From NCBI GenBank assembly GCA_902363575.1, contig CABJAJ010000002.1, positions 1 through 64,000 of the forward strand: DNA of 64,000 nucleotides, read 5' to 3'. The first letter of the stretch is position 1. Every line of letters starts with the position of its first letter. This DNA is from Rikenellaceae bacterium. GTDB lineage: Bacteria > Bacteroidota > Bacteroidia > Bacteroidales > Rikenellaceae. Shown in pieces: positions 17,538 to 26,207 of this stretch. The notes under the pieces were generated by a model. The model was not told the origin of the DNA. It saw only the letters and a list, made by a program, of their open reading frames with translations, and ran no database searches. Both the position numbers and the translations under genes were made by a program.

Positions 17538-17705
17538 TCCGGAAGCTGACTTTTAATCTGTTCGTCCGGCCGGTTTCGGATGCGGGTCTCCGTAACGGCG
17601 ACCTGAAAGCGGTTTCGGGCAAGCAGGCTGTGGGTGAATGATAACCTCGGATGCAAGTTTTGCCGGTAAGAGCGAGCCGCCCGACCGTTTTTTATCCCCA
17701 GGGAA

Positions 17706-17736
17706 TTGCTTGTTCGGTATTAATTGCTTATATTTG
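17706..17736 (+). promoter_or_regulatory. Promoter of the TonB-domain protein gene
   Basis: TATATTTG at 17729-17736 matches TAnnTTTG, with TTG at 17706-17708 exactly 20 bp upstream. The ATG of the gene lies 24 nt downstream. Confidence 0.7.
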
Positions 17737-17759
17737 CTTGCAAACAATTCCTGTTGCCT

Positions 17760-18284
17760 ATGAAAAACCTGTTACCGATTGCCGTATGCCTGCTGCTGTG
17801 TCTGCCGGTTGCGGCCAAGAAACCCAATCCCAAGCAAGCGACTGCGCCTGCGGTCGAACAACGCGACACGGTCGTATGGGAAAATACCTCCGCCTCCGTA
17901 CAGGAGATGCCCAAATTCCGCAAGGGAGGACTCGATGAGTACCGCAAGTGGGTTTACTCCCGCATCGAATATCCCGATGAGGCCTTCAACGAAGGGTACG
18001 AGGGTTTGGTCGTCGTGGCGATCATCGTCGAGCAGGACGGATCGGTTTCGATCGACAAGGTGGTCGAATCGCCCGCTCCCGTGCTTGCGACCGAAGTGCT
18101 GCGCGTGATTGCCGGCTCGCCCAAATGGACGCCCGGTAAGGCGCTCGATCCGGAGTCGGGGTTGGTGCGTCCCGTGCGCGTGAGGTACCTGTTGCCCGTC
18201 GAATTCAAATTCCGGCCCACGATGAACGACGCTTCGGTGCAGTCGTTCAAGTCGCAGAAGAATTTCAAGCCTTACGGTTCCTGA
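17760..18284 (+). CDS. Periplasmic TonB C-terminal-domain protein
   Basis: A 174-residue protein with a signal peptide (about residues 1-20) instead of the usual TonB membrane anchor plus Pro-rich linker. The C-terminal ~95 residues are a TonB_C domain: the MPKFRKGGLDEYRKWV entry motif, RIEYPDEA, then a GLVVVAIIVEQDGSV core and a WTPGKA motif. TonB_C domains contact TonB boxes of outer-membrane receptors or serve as generic periplasmic modules. With no membrane anchor, energy transduction is unlikely and the role is unknown. Monocistronic, with its own promoter and terminator. Confidence 0.82.
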   Translation: MKNLLPIAVCLLLCLPVAAKKPNPKQATAPAVEQRDTVVWENTSASVQEMPKFRKGGLDEYRKWVYSRIEYPDEAFNEGYEGLVVVAIIVEQDGSVSIDKVVESPAPVLATEVLRVIAGSPKWTPGKALDPESGLVRPVRVRYLLPVEFKFRPTMNDASVQSFKSQKNFKPYGS

Positions 18285-18307
18285 GAAAGCTGTACGGCAT
18301 CCATGCG

Positions 18308-18340
18308 AAACCCTCCCCTGCGGAGGGTTTTCGTTTTGTG
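18308..18340 (+). terminator. Terminator after the TonB-domain gene
   Basis: AAACCCTCC pairs with GGAGGGTTT around a short CCTGC loop, followed by TCGTTTTG. It starts about 24 nt after the stop. The following ~330 nt up to the rplM promoter contain no gene I can support. Confidence 0.7.
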
Positions 18341-18683
18341 CTTTCTCGAAATGCCCGCCTGAGGGACGCTCGGAGAGAGGGCTGGAGGCGTAAATCTTGC
18401 GATAATGACCGTACTGTTCGGTCTGCTCCGTTCGAGATCGGTGTGGGGCGGGCATCCTGAGGGCGGATGGAAAGGCTTGTCGGGATTGTTGCGGTTGCCA
18501 CTTGTTCGTCATACGCGTGGGCCGACAACCTGCGGATGCGGAAACGGCGCCGTATGTTACAGCGTTCCGCTGCGCAATCCCAATCCGACGACTGCCGATG
18601 CGGATGCGGCTGTGGCCGGACGGCCTTGCTAATCGCTGACGGTCACGCTGCTGCCCTCCGTGCCGTTTTTTGCGATCCGCCGC

Positions 18684-18774
18684 TTTGTTATTTGAAATTA
18701 AATCACTACCTTTGCGCACCCGCGAAGTGCGGGAATTGGATTACAACAACAAGTATTAACTAAACGTAAACAAA
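18684..18774 (+). promoter_or_regulatory. rplM promoter and leader
   Basis: TACCTTTG (18707-18714) with TTTG (18684-18687) 19 bp upstream is a strong Bacteroidetes promoter. The transcript would begin near 18720, with the small hairpin CCCGC-GAAGT-GCGGG and an A-rich single-stranded stretch before the GTG start. A leader of this type could allow autoregulation by L13; the regulatory role is inference. Confidence 0.65.
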
Positions 18775-19230
18775 GTGGATTCATTAAGCTACAAGACTAT
18801 CTCGTCCAACGCTGCCACGGTCAACAAGGAGTGGGTCGTGATCGACGCGACGAACGAGGTATTGGGACGTCTTGCTTCCCAGGTCGCGAAGATCCTCCGA
18901 GGCAAGAACAAGCCGAGCTTTACGCCCCATGTCGATTGCGGCGACTATGTCGTGGTGATCAACGCCGACAAGGTGCGACTGACCGGCAAAAAAATGACCG
19001 ACAAGGTCTATGTACGTCACACGGGCTATCCGGGCGGCCAGCGTTTCGCGACACCTGCCGACTACCTGCAGAAGCGGCCCACGTTCGTTCTGGAAAAGGC
19101 CGTTCGCGGCATGCTCCCCAAGAACCGTCTGGGCGACGCCATTTTCCGGAACCTGAAGGTTTATGCCGGCGCCGAGCACCCGCACACGGCCCAGACTCCC
19201 CGGCAAATTAAGTTAAACGAGATTAAGTAA
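18775..19230 (+). CDS. rplM: 50S ribosomal protein L13
   Basis: A 151-residue protein with the L13 core WVVIDATNEVLGRLASQVAKILRGK, the HTGYPGG motif and the GMLPKNRLG motif, all conserved in the family. The start is GTG at 18775; the usual Bacteroidales N-terminus (MDxLSYKTIS) begins here, so no downstream ATG is preferred. rpsI follows 7 nt later, the almost universal rplM-rpsI pair. Confidence 0.97.
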   Translation: MDSLSYKTISSNAATVNKEWVVIDATNEVLGRLASQVAKILRGKNKPSFTPHVDCGDYVVVINADKVRLTGKKMTDKVYVRHTGYPGGQRFATPADYLQKRPTFVLEKAVRGMLPKNRLGDAIFRNLKVYAGAEHPHTAQTPRQIKLNEIK

Positions 19231-19237
19231 GCGCATT

Positions 19238-19624
19238 ATGGAAGTTGTAAACACCGTAGGTCGTCGTAAGGCCGCTGTGGCTCGCGTGTACGTGAAGCCG
19301 GGCAAGGGTCAGATTACAATCAACCACAAGGAGCTCGCTGCCTATTTCCCGCTCGAAATTCTCCAGTACCAGGTGAAGCAGCCGTTGTTGGCCACCAATA
19401 CCACGGAGAGTTACGACGTTGTCATCAACCTCGATGGCGGCGGTATCAAGGGACAGGCCGAGGCTGCGCGTCTGGGTATCGCTCGCGCTCTGTGCGAGAT
19501 CGACGGGGAATTCCGTCCTGTTCTCAAGAAGAGCGGATTCCTGACCCGTGACTCGCGCGAGGTTGAACGTAAGAAGCCCGGTCAGCCCGGAGCACGTCGC
19601 AAGTTCCAGTTCAGCAAACGTTAA
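19238..19624 (+). CDS. rpsI: 30S ribosomal protein S9
   Basis: A 128-residue protein with the S9 signatures VGRRKAAVARVYVKPGKG and GGGIKGQAEAARLGIARAL, and the C-terminal basic tail GARRKFQFSKR, whose final Lys-Arg reaches the ribosomal P site. It is co-transcribed with rplM. A 175-nt leader separates it from rpsB. Confidence 0.98.
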   Translation: MEVVNTVGRRKAAVARVYVKPGKGQITINHKELAAYFPLEILQYQVKQPLLATNTTESYDVVINLDGGGIKGQAEAARLGIARALCEIDGEFRPVLKKSGFLTRDSREVERKKPGQPGARRKFQFSKR

Positions 19625-19799
19625 TACGAACGACCGATTTTCGGCAAGCACAGCCGGGTTGAAACCGCCGCAGACTACTTATATTATATATGTATTACTC
19701 GTCGGTTGCCCTGCTGCGGAAAACTTCCGGGACCGGTCCGCGGACCGCTACTTCGGGAGTTGAAGAAAAGAGATTGTAAATTAAAAACAGAAATTGATC
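19625..19799 (+). promoter_or_regulatory. rpsB leader, possible S2 autoregulatory RNA
   Basis: Gap of 175 nt with an AT-rich stretch (about 19677-19697) that could hold a promoter. It is followed by a GC-rich hairpin around CGGTCCGCGGACCG (near 19734-19747), flanked by TTCCGGG and CGGGAG. S2 autoregulates through its leader in many bacteria. The role here is inference. Confidence 0.4.
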
Positions 19800-20720
19800 A
19801 TGTCACGCACAGATTTTAATACCTTACTGGAAGCCGGCGCTCACTTCGGTCACCTGAAGCGTAAGTGGAACCCCAAAATGGCTCCCTACATCTTCATGGA
19901 GAAGAACGGCATCCACATCATCGACCTGCACAAAACGGTCCTGAAGATCGATGAGGCTGCTGCGGCACTCAAGCAGATCGCCAAGAGCGGTCGCCGCGTG
20001 CTGTTCGTAGCCACCAAGAAACAAGCCAAGGAGATCGTTGCCGAAAAGGTGGCGACCGTCGGTATGCCCTACGTTACCGAGCGTTGGGCGGGCGGTATGC
20101 TCACGAACTTCCCCACCATACGTAAAGCCGTCAAGAAAATGGCCACCATCGATAAGATGACCACCGACGGCACGTTCGATAATTTCTCCAAGCGGGAGAA
20201 ACTCCAGATCGCGCGTCAGCGCGCCAAGCTCGAAAAGAACCTCGGCTCGATCGCCGACCTGACGCGCCTTCCGGCCGCGTTGTTCGTCGTCGATGTGCAG
20301 AAAGAGGCCAACGCCGTAAAAGAGGCCAAGCGGCTCAACATCCCCGTCTTTGCAATGGTAGATACTTGTTGTGATCCAACCGACATTGATTACGTGATAC
20401 CTGCAAACGACGACGCCACCAAGTCGATCGCCGTGGTAGTGGATGTGATGACCGCCGCCGTTGCGGAAGGGCTCGAAGAGCGCCGTCTGGAGAAGGAGAA
20501 AGAGGCTCAGGAGGCCGAAGCCGGCGCCGAAGCTGCCGCAGGCGCGATGCGCAGGGATGCCAAGCCCCGTATCCGCAAGGCCGTCAAGGAGCAGGTCGAG
20601 TCCGAGGAGGCTGCCGTGGCCGAGGTCGTGGCTGCTGTTGCCGAGGCCGAGGCTGTGACCGAAGCGGTCGCCGAAGCTGTGGCTGAAGTTGAGGCTGCCG
20701 GTGAGGCTGCCGCCGAATAA
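19800..20720 (+). CDS. rpsB: 30S ribosomal protein S2 with extended acidic tail
   Basis: A 306-residue S2. The conserved core spans about residues 1-230: LLEAGAHFGHLKRKWNP, GIHIIDLHKT, TERWAGGMLTNF, and VDTCCDPTDIDYVIPANDDA near the end. The last ~75 residues are an Ala/Glu/Val-rich tail not seen in standard 240-residue S2 proteins; it is presumably disordered or helical and solvent-exposed. Start ATG 19800 (MSRTDF) is chosen over an ATG two codons upstream because it is the family's normal N-terminus. tsf follows 43 nt later, as in most bacteria. Confidence 0.96.
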   Translation: MSRTDFNTLLEAGAHFGHLKRKWNPKMAPYIFMEKNGIHIIDLHKTVLKIDEAAAALKQIAKSGRRVLFVATKKQAKEIVAEKVATVGMPYVTERWAGGMLTNFPTIRKAVKKMATIDKMTTDGTFDNFSKREKLQIARQRAKLEKNLGSIADLTRLPAALFVVDVQKEANAVKEAKRLNIPVFAMVDTCCDPTDIDYVIPANDDATKSIAVVVDVMTAAVAEGLEERRLEKEKEAQEAEAGAEAAAGAMRRDAKPRIRKAVKEQVESEEAAVAEVVAAVAEAEAVTEAVAEAVAEVEAAGEAAAE

Positions 20721-20763
20721 CCCGCCGCGCAAGAATTTTTAACGAACAAAAGAAAGGATAACT

Positions 20764-21594
20764 ATGGAAATCAAAGCTGCCGATGTAATGAAGCTCCGCA
20801 AGATGACCGGCGCCGGTATGATGGACTGCAAAAAAGCACTCATCGAAGCCGAAGGCGATTACGAACGGGCTCAGGACATCATCCGCGAGAAAGGCAAGCT
20901 GGTGGTCAGCAAGCGCGCCGACCGCACAGCCAGCGAGGGCGTCGTCGTAACGCGCATCGTGGGCGGGAAGGCTTACATGCTCTGCCTGGCTTGCGAGACG
21001 GACTTCGTGGCTCAGAATGCCGAATATGCCGCTTCCGCCAATGCCATGCTGGATGTGGCCGTCAAGCAGGACGTCGCCGACCGCGACGCGCTGATGGCCG
21101 CACGCAACGACGAAGGCCGCACCGTCGAGGAGATGGTGACCGAGAAGTCGGGTCAGACAGGCGAGAAGATCGAGCTGGCTTACTACGCCCGCATCGAAGC
21201 GCCTTACTGCCATGCCTATGTCCACTTCAATAAGAAGCTCGGGGCGTTGATCGGTTTCAACAAGGTCGTGCCCGAGGAGGTCGCCCACACGGTAGCCATG
21301 CAGGCTACGGCGATGGCCCCGATTTCGATCGATGTGGCCGACTGCCCGGCCGACGTGGTGGCTCACGAGCGCCAGATCGCTATCGAAGCCATGAAGCAGG
21401 ATCCCAAGAATGCGGGCAAGAACGACGCCATTCTGGAGAAGATCGCCGAGGGTAAGATGCGCAAATTCTTCGAGGAGAATACGCTGCTCAACCAGATCGT
21501 GGTAGGCGAGAAAGAGACCATCGCCGAATACATCCGCAAGGCGGACAAGGAGGCTACGGTCATCGCTTACAAGCGCTTCGCGCTGGGCGACTGA
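20764..21594 (+). CDS. tsf: Elongation factor Ts
   Basis: A 276-residue nucleotide-exchange factor for EF-Tu. The N-terminal UBA-like domain has the hallmark LRKMTGAGMMDCKKAL, followed by ERAQDIIREKG. The dimerisation/core domains contain CETDFVAQNAEY. Length is normal for Bacteroidetes. It is the final gene of the rplM-rpsI-rpsB-tsf cluster and is followed by a strong terminator. Confidence 0.98.
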   Translation: MEIKAADVMKLRKMTGAGMMDCKKALIEAEGDYERAQDIIREKGKLVVSKRADRTASEGVVVTRIVGGKAYMLCLACETDFVAQNAEYAASANAMLDVAVKQDVADRDALMAARNDEGRTVEEMVTEKSGQTGEKIELAYYARIEAPYCHAYVHFNKKLGALIGFNKVVPEEVAHTVAMQATAMAPISIDVADCPADVVAHERQIAIEAMKQDPKNAGKNDAILEKIAEGKMRKFFEENTLLNQIVVGEKETIAEYIRKADKEATVIAYKRFALGD

Positions 21595-21629
21595 TCGGTC
21601 TTCGACGGCGCTGCCGCCGTGTAATGCAG

Positions 21630-21666
21630 AATCCCGGACGGAAATTTCCTGTCCGGGATTTTTTCT
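21630..21666 (+). terminator. Terminator after tsf
   Basis: ATCCCGGAC pairs with GTCCGGGAT around a short AT-rich loop and is followed by a run of T. It starts about 35 nt after the tsf stop. The next ~270 nt to the sigma factor contain no gene I can support. Confidence 0.88.
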
Positions 21667-21935
21667 GACACACGAGGGCAAGCGGCTTCTTTGGGCTACA
21701 TCCACCCTGCGGGTTCTTCGGGCGATGACCACGTCGGGCTTCGCGGCGAACGGTGGTGACGCGCCCGTATCCCGTCTTTCCGAACAGTCCTTTAAACTGG
21801 GGTTCGTCTTGCCTGCCCCTGTGGGTCGCCGCTTATGAAAATCGATTACCGGATGGAATACCCCGTATTATTTTCCGCGTCTTTGTAATTATTTGCCTTT
21901 TCCGGCGACTATTGGGGTAAACAAACCGATCTGCC

Positions 21936-22409
21936 ATGCAAACGGAAGAACGATTCGTCGAACTTATGGAACGCTATAAGCGAGTGATTTATAAGGTATG
22001 TTATGTTTATGCTCCACCCGACCAGATCGAGGATTATTTCCAGGAAACGGTATTGGCTCTCTGGCGCAGCTATCGGCTTTTCCGCGGGGAGTGCAGCCAT
22101 TCGACCTGGATTTACCGCGTCACGCTGCACACCTGCCTCTCTTTCGTGCGGCGCAGGATGCGGCGTCCCCCGTGTGTGCCGCTCGCTGTCGATCTTTCGG
22201 CGGACGATGATTCCGGAAGCCGTGAACAACTGGAGGAGTTGTATGCGATGATCTCCCGGCTGGGACGGCTCGACCGTGCCGTCGTCCTGCTCTGGCTGGA
22301 GGAGTGCAGCTACGATGAAATTGCCCGTATTACGGGGCTTACGCGGCAGAATGTGGGGGTCCGGCTTACGCGCATCCGGGAAAAACTGCGCATGATGACA
22401 AACGGTTAA
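21936..22409 (+). CDS. ECF-type RNA polymerase sigma factor
   Basis: A 157-residue sigma-70 family protein. Region 2 (about residues 8-75) contains YKVCYVYAPPDQIEDYFQETVLALW, a classic sigma2 helix. Region 4 (about 105-153) contains the helix-turn-helix CSYDEIARITGLTRQNVGVRL. It probably directs transcription of envelope or stress genes under control of the membrane protein encoded 11 nt downstream. No TonB-dependent receptor or FecR gene follows, unlike the common Bacteroidetes arrangement. Confidence 0.92.
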   Translation: MQTEERFVELMERYKRVIYKVCYVYAPPDQIEDYFQETVLALWRSYRLFRGECSHSTWIYRVTLHTCLSFVRRRMRRPPCVPLAVDLSADDDSGSREQLEELYAMISRLGRLDRAVVLLWLEECSYDEIARITGLTRQNVGVRLTRIREKLRMMTNG

Positions 22410-22420
22410 ACAATCGCATT

Positions 22421-22990
22421 ATGGAACTCGAGGAGATGAAACAGAGGTGGAGCCTGCTTTCGGAGCGGCTCGATCGTTCGGAGGTGCTTCGGCGGCGGGA
22501 TATGGAATGTCTGTTCCGGCGTCGTGCAGGCTCCTATCTGCATTATATGTGGTTTGTCGAACTTTCGGGTTTCGCCGCACTGCCCCTGATCGTCGCGATC
22601 GGAAAATACCGTGGTGTCGCGGATTCGGTGATCTGGCCGCTGGTCGGCATCGTGCTCTGCTTCGCTGCGCTATGGACGTGGGCGCTGTATCTGATGTCGC
22701 GTGTTGTCGGATGCCGCGGATCGCTTGTGGAGGTCGAAACCCGAATGACCCGATTTACCCTCTTCATGCGCATCTATCTTTTTCTGGCCGTTCTGTTTGT
22801 CATCCTGCTTCCGACCGTCATGGTGGTTCGTGCGGCGGATTATTATACTGCGCACGGTATGTGGTGGATTGTGGCGGGGAGTTGCGGGTTGGCGTTGGCC
22901 CTCTGTTTTGCGGTGGTAGGGTGGGAGCGCAACCGCATCCGTGAATTGCGGCGGCGGCTGCGCGATCTGCGAGAGTTTAGGGATGCGTGA
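22421..22990 (+). CDS. Membrane protein paired with the sigma factor, possible anti-sigma
   Basis: A 189-residue protein. The first ~35 residues are charged and cytoplasmic (MELEEMKQRWSLLSERLDRSE...). Four hydrophobic segments follow (about 47-62, 70-92, 113-133, 143-162), and the tail is very Arg-rich. The adjacency to the ECF sigma gene and the soluble N-terminus suggest an anti-sigma role, but no zinc HxxxCxxC motif is present. I do not recognise a named family. Confidence 0.65.
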   Translation: MELEEMKQRWSLLSERLDRSEVLRRRDMECLFRRRAGSYLHYMWFVELSGFAALPLIVAIGKYRGVADSVIWPLVGIVLCFAALWTWALYLMSRVVGCRGSLVEVETRMTRFTLFMRIYLFLAVLFVILLPTVMVVRAADYYTAHGMWWIVAGSCGLALALCFAVVGWERNRIRELRRRLRDLREFRDA

Positions 22991-22999
22991 CGGCTGCCC

Positions 23000-23446
23000 T
23001 TACCGCACTCCCAGCCGCCACAGCAGGGCGAGTGTATAGCGCCGAAGGATCGCCGGCAGCGTGAGCCATACGCGGGATTGGCACCGCCACCGTAATCCCT
23101 CGCACATGAGGCAGCGGCCCGATGGACGCAGCACCCGCACGAGGCGCCCTGCGACGTCGTCGGTCATACATTGTTCCCGCACCCTGTAGTTGCCGTCGCC
23201 GGCGAGAGTCAGGGTGCCTCCCTCGCGCCGCAGGACGCGGTGGAGGATATAGCGTCCTCCGCTGCGGAAAAGCACCACATCCCTGTTGCGCACCTCCTCT
23301 CCCCGACAAGGGGCCAGCACCGCCACGTCGCGGCCGTCGCGTAGCAACGGCCTCATGCTGTGTCCTTTCATGCGGATTTCGACCTCACGGCCCGTGGCGA
23401 GCTGTCGTGCAACTTCGTCGAAAAATATGCGGTTGTCGAGTCGCAT
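23000..23446 (-). CDS. S24/S26-family peptidase, Ser-His signal peptidase-like
   Basis: A 148-residue protein. The catalytic serine is likely Ser30 in KGHSMRP. The general base is likely His69 in YILHRV, i.e. the Ser-His arrangement of SipW/Sec11-type enzymes rather than the Ser-Lys of LepB. GDGNYRVRE matches the conserved GDxN box. There is no clear N-terminal membrane anchor; a hydrophobic C-terminal stretch with Arg may bind the membrane. The frame extends upstream, but ATG 23446 sits 2 nt after the HprK-like stop. The gene completes a three-gene set with a kinase-like protein and an ABC exporter, a combination seen in peptide maturation clusters. Confidence 0.82.
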   Translation of the reverse strand: MRLDNRIFFDEVARQLATGREVEIRMKGHSMRPLLRDGRDVAVLAPCRGEEVRNRDVVLFRSGGRYILHRVLRREGGTLTLAGDGNYRVREQCMTDDVAGRLVRVLRPSGRCLMCEGLRWRCQSRVWLTLPAILRRYTLALLWRLGVR

Positions 23447-23448
23447 GG

Positions 23449-24345
23449 TCAGCGTGAGGGGGTAAAGACGGTTGCGTGGGCCAACCGCGCCGCGTCGGCG
23501 TCGGGCAGGCATTCGAGTTCATAGACCGGCACGGCGGCGAGCAGATCGGAGAGGGCGGCGCAGACGGCGTCCTGGAGGGCTCCGTCGTAGGCGAAAGAGG
23601 GGGCGCAGGAGGGGAGCAGGGCGCCGATGGCTGCGAGGGGCGGAAGCCGTCGGATGCGGTTGTGCGGTGCCTGCCGCAGCCGCACGAAGGCCCGGATCGT
23701 CGCCCGCTCGCTGCGGTAGCAGGGCGTTTTGCCGCTCCAGGGCGAACCCCATGCCGTCGGCCTGCCGTCGTGCATCCCGACCAGCGGACTGTCGTCGTTG
23801 AGCAGTTCCGCACCGGGAATGTAGTTGCACCACAACCGCGTGTGGGTGCTTTTGCCCGTCCCCGATTCGCCCAGGAAGAGGACGGCGTCGTCGCCGAGCC
23901 GGATCGCCGAGGAGTGGATCGCCAGGATACCCTGCGGGGCGAGGGCCATTCCGAGACATATCCAGAGGCCGAAGCGCAGCAGCGTCGGGTCGGGAGGTCC
24001 GCCCCATGCGATATCGCTCAGCACCTCCGGCCCGGCCAATGGTTTGAAAAAGGTCGCTGGCCGGCCGTCGCGGGGCGTCATGCGGAACAGATAACCGCTC
24101 GTGCATCGTCCGAACGAGCACTCCGCATCGGCATCCTCGAACGGAAACCGATGCAGCTCCCGCAGTTGGGCCGGCGCGGGGATTTCGGCGGTGGGACGCA
24201 GCAGCAATGCCGGCCGTTCCGCCGGCTCGGGGCGGACGGCAAAGGGACCGAAGGCCCTGAGCGGCAGCCCGCGGCCGTCGGGTGAGAGCGTCTCCGCCCG
24301 TTCGATCCGGATGCGTTGTCCGGCGATCAGGTAATCCGAAGTCAT
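23449..24345 (-). CDS. HPr kinase-like P-loop protein
   Basis: A 298-residue protein. Residues 144-148 (HSSAI) and the Walker A motif GESGTGKSTHTRLW at 159-172 match the HprK/PEP-carboxykinase-like fold, including the conserved His-Ser ahead of the P-loop. The N-terminal ~110 residues are unrelated to the HprK substrate domain. Such HprK-like proteins occur next to ABC exporters in lasso peptide and related clusters, where some phosphorylate the peptide. Start ATG 24345 overlaps the ABC transporter stop by 4 nt. No carrier protein HPr is nearby, so a sugar-uptake role is unlikely. Confidence 0.82.
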   Translation of the reverse strand: MTSDYLIAGQRIRIERAETLSPDGRGLPLRAFGPFAVRPEPAERPALLLRPTAEIPAPAQLRELHRFPFEDADAECSFGRCTSGYLFRMTPRDGRPATFFKPLAGPEVLSDIAWGGPPDPTLLRFGLWICLGMALAPQGILAIHSSAIRLGDDAVLFLGESGTGKSTHTRLWCNYIPGAELLNDDSPLVGMHDGRPTAWGSPWSGKTPCYRSERATIRAFVRLRQAPHNRIRRLPPLAAIGALLPSCAPSFAYDGALQDAVCAALSDLLAAVPVYELECLPDADAARLAHATVFTPSR

Positions 24346-26183
24346 GGCTGGGCGAGGTCGATGATGCGGTCGCAATGGCTCAGGGTGCTCTCCCGGTGGG
24401 CGATCACCAGCACGGTCAGCTCGGGCCGGGTGCGCATCAAGGTTTCGAGCGAGCGATTGATCCGCTCCTCGGTGGGGGTGTCGAGTGCTGAGGTGGCTTC
24501 GTCGAGCAGCAGCACGCCGGCCTGTTTGTAGAGTGCGCGCGCGATGCCGATCCGTTGGCGCTCCCCTCCCGAAAGGCGGCAGCCGCACTCCCCGACCGGG
24601 GTGTCGGGGCCTTGCGGCAGCGTCGCCGCAAATCCGTCGAGTCCCGCTGCGGTGAGCGCTTCAAGGGCGCGTGCGCGGTTGATCTGCGCCGTCTCAAGGC
24701 CCGGTGCAACGTTATCGATCAGCGTCCCGTCGGTAAGGAAAACATGCTGCGCCACATAGCCGACGTTGTCGAGCCAGGCCCGCCGATTGGCAGCCGTCAG
24801 GGGCTCGCCGTCGATGCGTATGCTTCCCGATGCGGGCGTATAGAAGCCGAGCAGAAGGTTGAAAAGCGTTGTCTTGCCCACGCCCGATGCCCCCCGGATA
24901 CCGACCCGCTCGCCCTTGCGGACGGTGAACGACAGGTTGCGGATCGTCCATTTTTCCGGCTCCCGGTCGTCGTAGCGGAAGCTGAGCCGGCTCACTTCGA
25001 TCTCATGGCGGAGGGTCAGCCGGCCGCGGGAGACTTCGCCTGTGCCGTCGCTGGAAAGGGTGTTTGGCGTGGCGTTGTCCGTCTTGTCGCCGCATGCGGT
25101 GCCGGATCCCTTTGCCGGATTCATTTCGGAAGAGGCAGCCCTATCGTTGGAGCGCCTGGGCTTTTCGCCGAACGGGGCGTTGTCCCCGTCACGCAGGGCG
25201 TCGCGCAGCACCTCGACGGTATAGCGGTTGTACCGGATGGAGCTCCACGCCGACATAAGGTTCCGCACCGAGGGCATGAGCCGTAGCGCGGCCACGGCGA
25301 AGATGCCGAACAGCAGCCGCAGCCGTGCCTCGTCCATGCCGAGTGTTCCCACGACCAGCAGCCCCATGCCGACTGCCAATCCGATCTCCATGAAGAGCTG
25401 CGGCAGCGTCGAGAGGGTCGCGTTGCGCGAGCGGATGGCGACGACCTCGTCCAGCGCCTCGTCGAAGCGGCCGAGCATCGCAGGAAAGGCCCCGGCGACC
25501 TCCATGTCCGCATAGCCCCGGAGCAGGTCCGCGACTGTGCGGGCCTTGCGCCGCTGCGCCCGGTTTTCCTCCGCGCCGAGCCGTGCGAGCCGTCGCCGCA
25601 CGACGCTGTAATAGAGCCATGCCGACGGCAGGAAGATCAGCACGATCATCCCCGCCACCAGCGGGTTGTACCATGCGACGGCTCCGAGCAGCAACAGCAG
25701 CAGCAGTCCGTCGCTGAGCATCGAGGCCGCCGGCCGCAGCACGCCCGTGACGAAGGCGAGGCTTACCACGTTGACGTTGCGTGCGAGCAATGCCGTGTTG
25801 GAATGTTTGAGAAAGGCCAGCCCGCGGTCGTGGTAGGTCCGGAAAAGCCTTCGCGAGAGGTCGCGGTAGAGGTCATAGACGAAATTGCGTTCGTAACGGT
25901 ACAACAGCAGGTTGAGCAGGCATTTGAGCGTCACCGCCATGGCGACGCCTGCGCAGACCGCGACGATGAACGTCTGCCGGCTCTGGAAACCTCCTGCGCG
26001 ATACAGCTCCGCGAGCCAGGGAACGGAGGCCAGGCTGTCGCTGTCGAGGATGAGCACCAGTACGGGCAGCAATACGGCCAGCCCTGCCAGATTGAGCAGC
26101 GCCCGCAGGAAGATCGTGCAGGTCACCCCGACGGCCCGCCGCCGGTAGGGGCGGGGCAGTATGTCAAGCGGCGTGGGTTTCAT
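24342..26183 (-). CDS. ABC exporter, fused permease and ATPase
   Basis: A 613-residue type I exporter half-transporter. About six membrane helices occupy residues 18-310. A ~55-residue low-complexity linker follows (about 340-395, rich in Ser, Asp, Gly). The ATPase domain has Walker A GASGVGKTT (near residue 430), signature LSGGERQRIG, and Walker B VLLLDEATSALD with the switch His in VIAHR. It probably exports a peptide, lipid or glycan, acting as a homodimer in the inner membrane. It starts 24 nt after the addA stop and overlaps the HprK-like gene. Confidence 0.93.
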   Translation of the reverse strand: MKPTPLDILPRPYRRRAVGVTCTIFLRALLNLAGLAVLLPVLVLILDSDSLASVPWLAELYRAGGFQSRQTFIVAVCAGVAMAVTLKCLLNLLLYRYERNFVYDLYRDLSRRLFRTYHDRGLAFLKHSNTALLARNVNVVSLAFVTGVLRPAASMLSDGLLLLLLLGAVAWYNPLVAGMIVLIFLPSAWLYYSVVRRRLARLGAEENRAQRRKARTVADLLRGYADMEVAGAFPAMLGRFDEALDEVVAIRSRNATLSTLPQLFMEIGLAVGMGLLVVGTLGMDEARLRLLFGIFAVAALRLMPSVRNLMSAWSSIRYNRYTVEVLRDALRDGDNAPFGEKPRRSNDRAASSEMNPAKGSGTACGDKTDNATPNTLSSDGTGEVSRGRLTLRHEIEVSRLSFRYDDREPEKWTIRNLSFTVRKGERVGIRGASGVGKTTLFNLLLGFYTPASGSIRIDGEPLTAANRRAWLDNVGYVAQHVFLTDGTLIDNVAPGLETAQINRARALEALTAAGLDGFAATLPQGPDTPVGECGCRLSGGERQRIGIARALYKQAGVLLLDEATSALDTPTEERINRSLETLMRTRPELTVLVIAHRESTLSHCDRIIDLAQP

Positions 26184-26207
26184 GGCCGTAAAGTTAGGGT
26201 AAATTCC

